Assembly (NCBI RefSeq): GCF_019904175.1
Contig: NZ_CP061913.1
Location: 9,982,001 to 10,046,000 of the forward strand
Reading direction: 5' to 3'
Length of the DNA stretch: 64,000 bases
Source: Dactylosporangium vinaceum
GTDB lineage: Bacteria; Actinomycetota; Actinomycetes; Mycobacteriales; Micromonosporaceae
The number at the start of each line of letters is the position of its first letter. The stretch's first letter is position 1. A model generated the notes under the pieces. That model worked only from the letters and a program-made list of their open reading frames with translations, made no database searches and was not told where the DNA came from. Below are positions 58,373 through 64,000 of the stretch, one piece after another. A program made the translations under genes and the position numbers.

Positions 58373-59790
58373 GCCCTCTGTTGTACCTCTTCCTGGAAGA
58401 CGATCTTGCGCTTGGCCGGGTCTGCCTCAGTGAGCCGTACGGCAATCCGCTCCCCCAGCGGTAGCAACTCACCCTCGCACCGGGCGCGGACCGGCGGCTG
58501 GTCGATCGCGATGTCGGCGCGGTGCTTGGCCCGGTCGACGTCGAGCACCGCCGCCTCGAACACCTCGCCGACCCGCCCCTCCAGCAGCGTCGCCTCGACC
58601 AGGTCCACGGCGGCCCGCTCGGCCGAGCCGGCGACCCGGTCCGTGCGGGTCATGACCTCGGGCAGCTTCGGCAGGGCGGCCCGGGCCCAGGACGGCACCT
58701 CGGCGCCCGCGTGCAGGGCGAGGCAGACCTCGGTGACGTAGCGGTCGGCCAGGCGCCGCAGCGGGGCCGTCACGTGGGCGTAGGGGGCGGCGACGGCGGC
58801 GTGGAGAGGCTGGTCGGGCGGCGCTCCGTCGAACGGCGTGTACCCGGCCCCGCGCATCATTTCGGCCGCCTGGTCGAGCAGCGCCGCCGCCCGGGGCCGG
58901 CCGGGGTCGAGCCCGGCGATGACCTGCCCGGGCGTCGCGCCGTCCGGCCACTCGATGTGGAGAGCCCGCGCGGCCAGCTTGAGCGCCTCGACGGTCTCCG
59001 GCGGCGCGGGCGGCATGGTCCGGAGCAGCCCCAGGTTGCCGCCGAGCATGATCTGCGCCGCGGCCCGCCCGGTCAGGAGCGAGACCTGCGCGTTGTACTC
59101 CTCCACGGCAACCGGCGCCCGCAACGTCAGCTTCCACCCGTCGCCGTCCGGCTCGACCTCCTGCTCGGGCAGCGGCAGGTTGACGGCGCCCCGCTCGAGG
59201 CTCTGCTGGATCAGGAGCCGCCCGAGCTCGGGCAGCAGCGCGATGGAGGGGTGCAGCCGGTTGGCGTCGGCGTCCTGCTGTACACCCTCGTAGTCGAGCT
59301 TGGCCCGGCTCTTGACCAGGGCCCGCCCGACCTCGGCGGCGGTGGTGGCGCCCTGCGCGTCGACGTCGATCGTCCACAGCACGGCGGGCCTGGTCTGATC
59401 GGGCAGGAGGCTTGCCGCACCCTCACTGAGGACGGGCGGGTGCAGCGGCACCTTCCCGTCGGGGAGGTACACGGTCTGCCCCCGCTGCCACGTCTCCCGC
59501 TCCAGCTCCCCACCGGGCTGGACGAACGCGGCGACGTCGGCGATCGCGTAGTACACCCGGTAGCCGTCGCCGCGCTTCTCGATGAGCAGCGCCTGGTCGA
59601 GGTCCTTGGACGTGGGCGGGTCGATGGTGACGAAGGCGAGCTCGGTCCGATCGTCCCGATCCTCGAACCGCTTCTGGGCGGCGGCCTCAGCCTCGTCCTG
59701 CGCCCCCTGGGAGAACCCATCGGGCAACTCAAGCTCATGGCGCAGCGCACTGAAGTCGATACGGGGGGCAAACACACGGCGGGCGGTCAC
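58369..59790 (-). CDS. RNB-domain ribonuclease (RNase II/R family, short form)
   Basis: A 473-residue exoribonuclease-like protein. The RNB catalytic core is seen at TIDPPTSKDLDQALLIEKR (the four-aspartate Mg site) and YAHVTAPLRRLADRYV. N-terminal cold-shock domains usual in RNase II/R are missing (the protein starts with only ~45 residues before RNB), and the C-terminal S1-like part is short (RARCEGELLPLGERIAVRL). Such compact RNB proteins are common in actinobacteria, and their RNA targets are unknown. GTG start; first gene of the coupled operon with npdG and the P450. Confidence 0.9.
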   Translation of the reverse strand: MTARRVFAPRIDFSALRHELELPDGFSQGAQDEAEAAAQKRFEDRDDRTELAFVTIDPPTSKDLDQALLIEKRGDGYRVYYAIADVAAFVQPGGELERETWQRGQTVYLPDGKVPLHPPVLSEGAASLLPDQTRPAVLWTIDVDAQGATTAAEVGRALVKSRAKLDYEGVQQDADANRLHPSIALLPELGRLLIQQSLERGAVNLPLPEQEVEPDGDGWKLTLRAPVAVEEYNAQVSLLTGRAAAQIMLGGNLGLLRTMPPAPPETVEALKLAARALHIEWPDGATPGQVIAGLDPGRPRAAALLDQAAEMMRGAGYTPFDGAPPDQPLHAAVAAPYAHVTAPLRRLADRYVTEVCLALHAGAEVPSWARAALPKLPEVMTRTDRVAGSAERAAVDLVEATLLEGRVGEVFEAAVLDVDRAKHRADIAIDQPPVRARCEGELLPLGERIAVRLTEADPAKRKIVFQEEVQQRA

Positions 59791-59867
59791 TGGTCAGTCA
59801 TACCAGGAACCCACCTCCGCAGAATCACGCAAACGGCCGGACCTCCTCACCCTGCCCTGACCCCCCG
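59791..59867. other. Short upstream region of the RNase operon
   Basis: Promoter region of the minus-strand RNase operon. Minus-strand TATGAC lies 6 nt from the GTG at 59790, a weak -10 candidate. No gene is seen. Confidence 0.3.
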
Positions 59868-60345
59868 GCGGCATCACGCTCCACCTCGGGCGGGCGGAGC
59901 GTCGCCCGCGGCGTCGGCGCGCTGGTTCACGGGGTCTCGGCAGCACGCGGCGGCTCAGCGCTGGCGGCCATCACGCATCACCGCCGGCGGCCGAGCGACC
60001 CTGCGGCGGCGTCGCGCTGGCCGACGGGCGGCTCGGCGGCATGCGGTGGCTCAGCACCGAGGGGCATCTCGCATCACCGCCGGCGGCCGTGCGGCCCTGC
60101 GGCGGCGCGCCCGCTCACGGGGGCCGCCAGCACACGGCGGCTCAGCGCTGACGGCCATCACGCATCACCGCCGGCGGCCGAGCGACCCTGCGGCGGCGTC
60201 GCGCCGGCTCGCGGGGCCCGGCAGCACACGGCGGCTCAGCGCGGGCGGACATGACGTCTGGCGGCCGTGCGGCCCTGCTCCATGGCGCTGGCTCGCGGGG
60301 GTCTCAGCAGCATGCGGCGACTCAGTCGGGCGGGCTCATCAGTGG
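59868..60345. repeat. ~92-bp tandem repeat array (about five copies)
   Basis: The landmark GGCTCAG or variant occurs at 59952, 60048, 60139, 60233 and 60319, i.e. periods of 96, 91, 94 and 86 bp. A unit contains CGGCGGCTCAGCGCTGGCG, ATCACGCATCACCGCCGG, CGGCCGAGCGACCCTGC and GGCGGCGTCGCG in order. Copies starting near 59941 and 60128 (187 bp apart) are almost identical over 80 bp, which implies recent duplication of a two-unit block. Unit lengths are not multiples of three and no gene is seen. Confidence 0.85.
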
Positions 60346-60361
60346 CGGCACCGGCCGGCGG

Positions 60362-61386
60362 GCGCGGACGCGCTGGGATGAACGGAGGCCGCGTGGGTAA
60401 TGACACAGGCGGGGCAGCTCGCCTCGGACGCCGCTGGCACAGCTGCAGCTAACGGACGCCGGATCGGGCGGCGGCACGACCACGCGCGGTCGTCAGCCAG
60501 TGCGCTCGGCTGCGGCAGCCACGGCAGCCACCTGGGCACGCACGGACGCGCAGGACGACAGATACGCGCGGACGCGCCAGACAACTGCCACGCGCGGACG
60601 CGGCCGGACAACTGCCACGCGAGGGCCCGGCCGACACAACAGCCACGTCAACGCGGCGGCCAGGCGCGGCAGCCGCGAGCCTCAACCCAGCCGGCGCAGG
60701 CCGCTCGGACGCGATGGACAGGGCAGCCACCAGCCACGCGCGGACGCGACGGAAAGCGGACGCAAGCACGTCGGCCGCGGACAGCTCGGATCCTGGCATG
60801 CGAAGCACCACGAAGGCGGGCCGAGCACTCAACCACGCATGGGCGCGACCGACAGCAGGCACCCGGGCACGCGCGGGCACCCTGCCACGCGCGGACGCGA
60901 CCGCCAACAGGCACTCGGCCACGCGCGGGCATCGTCACGGCGCGCGGACGCGGGGGTCGCAAACGGCGCGGACGCGACGGAGACGGCAGCCACCCCACTA
61001 CGCGCGGACGCGACCCCCAGCGGGCACATAAGCAGGCGCGGACAGCATCACGGCGCGCGGATGCGGCAGGCCCGAGCCGCGCGGACGCGACGGACACAGC
61101 AGCCACCCGGCCACGCGCGGACGCGACGGACAGGCAACCAACTGCTGCGCGCGGACGCGGCGGAGAGCGTGGCGCGCTCGGGCACCGGCACGGTGAGCGC
61201 GGGCATCGTGGGCGCGGCGGCACTCGCAGGCACTACGCAACGGGCGCGGCGCGATGAGCGCGGCGCGGTGGGGGAACGGTGGGCGCGGACGCGACGGTTG
61301 GGAGGGCCGTCCTCAGCACGGTTGGCGCGGGTTACGGGCAAGCGCGACTGACACGCGTGGACTCGGCAATCAAGCGCGCGGACGCG
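60362..61386. repeat. Dispersed 11-mer array (13 exact copies of GCGCGGACGCG)
   Basis: GCGCGGACGCG is found exactly at 60362, 60566, 60592, 60738, 60889, 60942, 60966, 61002, 61079, 61115, 61149, 61283 and 61376, plus near copies (61055, 61036). It is usually within CCACGCGCGGACGCGACGG and often followed by ACA(G/A)GC and AGCCACC. Copies fall in all three reading frames, so it is not a protein repeat. Close spacings are 24-36 bp. The core is an imperfect dyad, CGCG-GA-CGCG. All copies face the same way. Confidence 0.85.
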
Positions 61387-61632
61387 GAAGCAGCGAGCGC
61401 GGCAGGCATAGTGGCGGTGCTCGGGGTGGCGGGCGCAGCTGTTGCGGCTGGGGCTCGCGCGGGGCAGTGGCTGCAGCTGGCGCGGAGAGGCTGCTGCTCG
61501 GGCGGAGCGGTGGCTAGGGATGGGGCTGGCACGGGGGCGGTGGCCTGCAGCTGGTGGGAAGGGATGCGGCTGGTCTGGGCAGCCCTCAGAGGTGGGGTGG
61601 TCTGTGGGCGCGGGGCCCCCTGGATATGGAGC
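61387..61632. other. G-rich non-coding tract
   Basis: A G/C-skewed stretch with many GGGGCTGG, GCAGCTGG and GCGGTGG units on the plus strand, continuing the gene-free zone (59791-61678). Short open frames here are incidental. Nothing else is recognised. Confidence 0.4.
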
Positions 61633-61662
61633 GGCCGGTCTTCCTGGGGTGGAAGACCGGCC
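61633..61662 (-). terminator. Hairpin terminator of the histone-H1-like gene
   Basis: A perfect 12-bp inverted repeat GGCCGGTCTTCC (61633-61644) with GGAAGACCGGCC (61651-61662), 6-nt loop, 16 nt past the stop codon on the minus strand. Confidence 0.75.
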
Positions 61663-61678
61663 TTGGTGGTTCTTTGGG

Positions 61679-63529
61679 TTACGGGCGGGCGAGGGTTGCC
61701 CAGTCTTCGGCCGTCATGTTCGCGGCCTCTTCGGAGTTGTTGCCGTTCTCGCGGCCGGGGATGGCCTCGGAGGCGGCGCCTGCGGTTGGTTCGCCGGCGG
61801 TGGTGGGCTGGCCGCCTTCCGCTGCGGCGGCCGGGGTGGTCGCCGTGGTGGTCGAGTCCGGGGTGGTGGTCGCCGTGGTTTCGGCGGCTGCGGCCGGAGT
61901 TGACGTAGCGGCCTTCTTGGCCGGGGCCTTGCGCGGGGTTGCGGTCTTGGCCGGCGTCGCCGTCTTCTTGGCGGCGGTCGACTTGGTCGCCGCGGCCGCC
62001 GACTTGGCCGGCGTCGTGGCCGACTTGGCCGGCGTCGTGGCCGTCTTGGCCGGGGTGGCCGTCGACTTGGCCGGGGTGGCCGCCGTCTTGGCCGACGTCG
62101 CGGTCTTCTTCGCCGCCGTGGTCTTCGCCGGGGTGGCCTTGGCCGTGGTGGCCTTGGCCGTGGTGGTCTTCTTCGCCGCCGTGGTCTTGGCCGCCGTCGC
62201 CGTCTTCTTGGCGGCGGTGGTCTTCGCCGGGGTGGCGGTCTTCGCCGGGGTCGCGGCCGACTTGGTGGCGGTCTTGGCCGGGGTGGCCTTGGCCGTCGCC
62301 GTCTTCTTCGCGGCCGGAGCCGACTTGGCGGTCGCCTTGGTGGCCGACTTGGCCGGGGTGGCCTTCGCGGTCGTCGTCTTCTTGGCCGCTGTCGACTTGG
62401 CCGCCGTCGACTTCGCCGCGGTCGCCTTGGTCGCCGACTTGGCCGGAGTGGCCTTCGCCGTCGACTTCGTGGCGGCCTTGGCCGGGGTGGCCTTCGCGGT
62501 GGCGGTCTTCTTGGCGGCCGTCTTCTTCGCCGGGGTCGCCTTGGCCGTCGCGGTCTTCTTGGCCGCCGTCTTGGCCGGGGTCGCCTTGGCCGTCGCGGTC
62601 TTCTTCGCCGCTGTCGACTTGGCCGCCGTCGACTTCGCCGCGGTCGCCTTGGTCGCCGACTTGGCCGGAGTGGCCTTCGCCGTCGACTTCGTGGCGGCCT
62701 TGGCCGGGGTGGCCTTCGCGGTGGCGGTCTTCTTGGCGGCCGTGGTCTTGGCCGGGGTGGCCTTCGCCGTGGCCGTCTTCTTCGCCGCCGTGGACTTGGC
62801 CGCCGTCGACTTCGCCGCGGTCGCCTTCGTCGCCGACTTGGCCGGAGTGGCCTTCGCCGTCGACTTCGTGGCGGTCTTCGCCGGGGTCGCCTTGGCCGCG
62901 GTGGTCTTCTTCGCGGCCGTGGACTTCGTGGCCGCCGACTTGGCCGGGGTGGCCTTCGCCGTGGCCGTCTTCTTCGCCGGGCTCGCCTTGGTCGCGGCCG
63001 TCGTCTTCTTGGCCGCCGCCGTCGACTTGGCCGCCGGGGAAGCCGCCTTCGTCGCCGCCGTCTTCTTCGCCGCGGCCGGAGTGGCCGCCGCCTTCTTCGC
63101 CGCCGTCGACTTGGCCGTCGTCGTCGACTTGGCCGCCGGGGTGGCCGCCTTCGTCGCCGTTGCCTTCCGGGCGGCGGGGGTGGCGGTCTTCGCCGTGGCG
63201 GTCTTGCGGGCCGTCGCCGACGCCGCCGGAGTCGCCGTTGACTTCCGGGTGGTCGTCGACTTCGCCGCCGGCTTGGCCGCGGTGGCCGGCTTGGCCGTCG
63301 TGGCCTTGGTCGCCGCGGGGCGGGCGGCGCGCGTCTTCGGCGCCGTCGTGGTCGTCGCGGCGGCCGGGGTCACGGCCGCGGTCGCGGTGCGGCGGGGGGA
63401 GCCGGCCGCGACCGTCTTGCGGGCCCTGGCGGGGGCCTGCTCGGTCTGCGCGGGGGCCGAAGCCGCCGCGGTGGTCGCGGCCGCGCGCGCTGCGGCCGAT
63501 CTCGTGGTGGCCTTCTTAGCTGCGGCCAT
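61679..63529 (-). CDS. Histone-H1-like Lys/Ala/Thr/Pro-repeat protein
   Basis: A 616-residue, highly basic, low-complexity protein. After MAAAKKATTRSAAARAAA it consists almost entirely of AKKTATAKATPAK, KSTAAKKT and KSATKATAAKST units, like the tail of eukaryotic histone H1 or actinobacterial HupB, but with no HU or globular domain. The last ~50 residues switch to an acidic, non-repetitive tail (GRENGNNSEEAANMTAEDWA). AGGAGG lies 6 nt before the ATG. Internal DNA repeats have periods of 222 and 177 bp (74 and 59 codons). It probably binds DNA non-specifically and compacts the nucleoid; the acidic tail may act as a brake. Confidence 0.9.
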   Translation of the reverse strand: MAAAKKATTRSAAARAAATTAAASAPAQTEQAPARARKTVAAGSPRRTATAAVTPAAATTTTAPKTRAARPAATKATTAKPATAAKPAAKSTTTRKSTATPAASATARKTATAKTATPAARKATATKAATPAAKSTTTAKSTAAKKAAATPAAAKKTAATKAASPAAKSTAAAKKTTAATKASPAKKTATAKATPAKSAATKSTAAKKTTAAKATPAKTATKSTAKATPAKSATKATAAKSTAAKSTAAKKTATAKATPAKTTAAKKTATAKATPAKAATKSTAKATPAKSATKATAAKSTAAKSTAAKKTATAKATPAKTAAKKTATAKATPAKKTAAKKTATAKATPAKAATKSTAKATPAKSATKATAAKSTAAKSTAAKKTTTAKATPAKSATKATAKSAPAAKKTATAKATPAKTATKSAATPAKTATPAKTTAAKKTATAAKTTAAKKTTTAKATTAKATPAKTTAAKKTATSAKTAATPAKSTATPAKTATTPAKSATTPAKSAAAATKSTAAKKTATPAKTATPRKAPAKKAATSTPAAAAETTATTTPDSTTTATTPAAAAEGGQPTTAGEPTAGAASEAIPGRENGNNSEEAANMTAEDWATLARP

Positions 63530-63657
63530 CGTGGTCCTCCTGGAGGAGTTCTCCCGCGTCCTGCGGGATATTCGCGGTTGGGTTGTGCGGGTCGACGGGT
63601 CTTGCGGGAGCCGGTGGTCCGGGGCGGTTCGCGGTCGCCCTGGGCTCCGGCGCGTTG

Positions 63658-63855
63658 CTAGTGCTTGCCATCCCACCGTTCGTCTTCGGCGTCCCACGCC
63701 TCGTTGCGTTCATGGACTGTAGCGAGGGCCTGCTCGGCCGCCGCCGCCGAATCATAGGGGCCGAGACGATCCCTTCCCGGGCACATGTTGTCCTCGGACT
63801 CGACCCGTTGGTGAGAAAGGCACCAGTAGTACCGCTCAGCACCGCTGCTGCTCAT
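63658..63855 (-). CDS. Small conserved acidic protein (SPOR-like)
   Basis: A 65-residue protein (MSSSGAERYYWCLSHQRVES, then CPGRDRLGPYDSAAAAEQAL and HERNEAWDAEDERWDG). The aromatic RYYWCL start, the LGPYDSAAAAEQAL segment and the conserved cysteines recall short SPOR-like or zinc-binding proteins of actinobacteria. No membrane segment is present and function is unknown. The ATG at 63855 is preferred; an in-frame upstream extension is not conserved-looking. It lies upstream of the H1-like gene on the same strand, 128 nt away. Confidence 0.75.
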   Translation of the reverse strand: MSSSGAERYYWCLSHQRVESEDNMCPGRDRLGPYDSAAAAEQALATVHERNEAWDAEDERWDGKH

Positions 63856-64000
63856 GACATCACTGTGCACCGCAAATGAAACATGCGCCACCGAAACCGG
63901 CAAATAGCTTGTTGGGATTCCACAGTAGACGCAACCGCCTGACAAGGGTTACGGACACGCTCGCTGTCGGGTTCAACCCGCCGCCCTTCAACTCAACGCC
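63856..64000. other. Right edge of the window
   Basis: AT-richer than its surroundings and likely the promoter region of the small minus-strand gene. No complete gene or RNA is seen. Confidence 0.3.

Noticed and set aside
60400..61351. Overlapping frames of 190-285 codons in the 11-mer repeat region
   Set aside because: The repeat falls in all three frames, the predicted proteins are Arg/Ala-rich with no domain, and no ribosome-binding site or codon-position bias was seen.
61554..63722. 722-codon plus-strand frame rich in Val/Ala/Phe
   Set aside because: It is the antisense of the H1-like Lys/Ala/Thr repeats. The minus-strand frame has a proper AGGAGG and start; this one does not.
1..64000. 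tRNA, rRNA, IS elements, prophage or integrase
   Set aside because: No cloverleaf, rRNA-like sequence, transposase or integrase motif was recognised by eye. A tRNAscan or ISfinder search would be decisive.

Overview
This is a high-GC actinobacterial chromosome segment, most like a motile, filamentous member of the Micromonosporaceae (Actinoplanes-like). The evidence is strong GC bias at third codon positions, many GTG starts, an actinobacterial cytochrome bcc/aa3 supercomplex cluster, F420 enzymology, GlnE-regulated glutamine synthetase, and a methyl-accepting chemotaxis protein. No IS element, prophage, CRISPR array, rRNA or tRNA was seen. The gene order is largely the conserved core block that Mycobacterium tuberculosis carries at about Rv2192-Rv2225 (trpD, ctaE-qcrCAB, ctaC, adoK, erpA, glycerate kinase, cob genes, gcvT, pepA, sucB, lipB, lipA, glnA1, glnE, glnA2, panB). 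This comparison is from memory. Lineage-specific genes and repeats sit between the core genes.

Layout. 1-5.3 kb: end of a probable NDP-sugar nucleotidyltransferase, an Lrp-type RAM-domain protein, asd, a MerR regulator, an S9 peptidase and an alpha/beta hydrolase. 5.3-18 kb: respiratory block (qcrB, qcrA, qcrC, ctaE; ctaG; ctaF, ctaC) interleaved with a degenerate receiver protein, trpD, a secreted phospholipase A2, and a sulfur-handling group (cysteine desulfurase, TusA, thioredoxin, DUF4395). 17.7-24.2 kb: adoK, erpA, glycerate kinase, nadA, murA and a DUF3043 protein. 24.3-29.6 kb: a 1057-residue low-complexity/WG-repeat protein, an aldo/keto reductase and a site-2 protease. 29.6-35.4 kb: fused cobU-cobT, cobS, gcvT and pepA. 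35.6-45 kb: lipoate and 2-oxoacid dehydrogenase block (lpd, sucB, lipB, lipA) with an epimerase and a secreted PHB-depolymerase-type esterase. 45-54.8 kb: nitrogen block (glnA1 with a GlnR-type operator, panB, a degenerate NAD-synthetase-like protein, glnA2, a molybdopterin oxidoreductase with its flavoreductase, a glutamine amidotransferase, glnE). 54.8-59.8 kb: chemoreceptor, then a translationally coupled RNase / F420-NADP reductase / P450 operon. 59.8-61.7 kb: gene-free repeat-rich DNA. 61.7-63.9 kb: a histone-H1-like protein and a small conserved protein.

How it fits together. The qcr and cta genes build the respiratory supercomplex. lipB and lipA make the lipoyl cofactor used by SucB, with Lpd as E3 and GcvT as a partner of lipoylated GcvH. 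glnA1, glnE and the GlnR-like box form the nitrogen switch, whereas GlnA2 lacks the adenylylation tyrosine. Many transcription units show a TANNNT box 6-8 nt before the start codon and no Shine-Dalgarno sequence, which points to widespread leaderless mRNAs and was used to choose several starts.

The features least explained by known biology are: (1) 1.9 kb of non-coding DNA (59.8-61.7 kb) with a ~92-bp tandem array followed by 13 exact copies of an 11-mer in all three frames, lying directly downstream of a histone-H1-like gene; (2) a 49/50-bp tandem repeat between lipB and the next gene; and (3) the WG-repeat protein with a very long Arg/Asp-rich leader.
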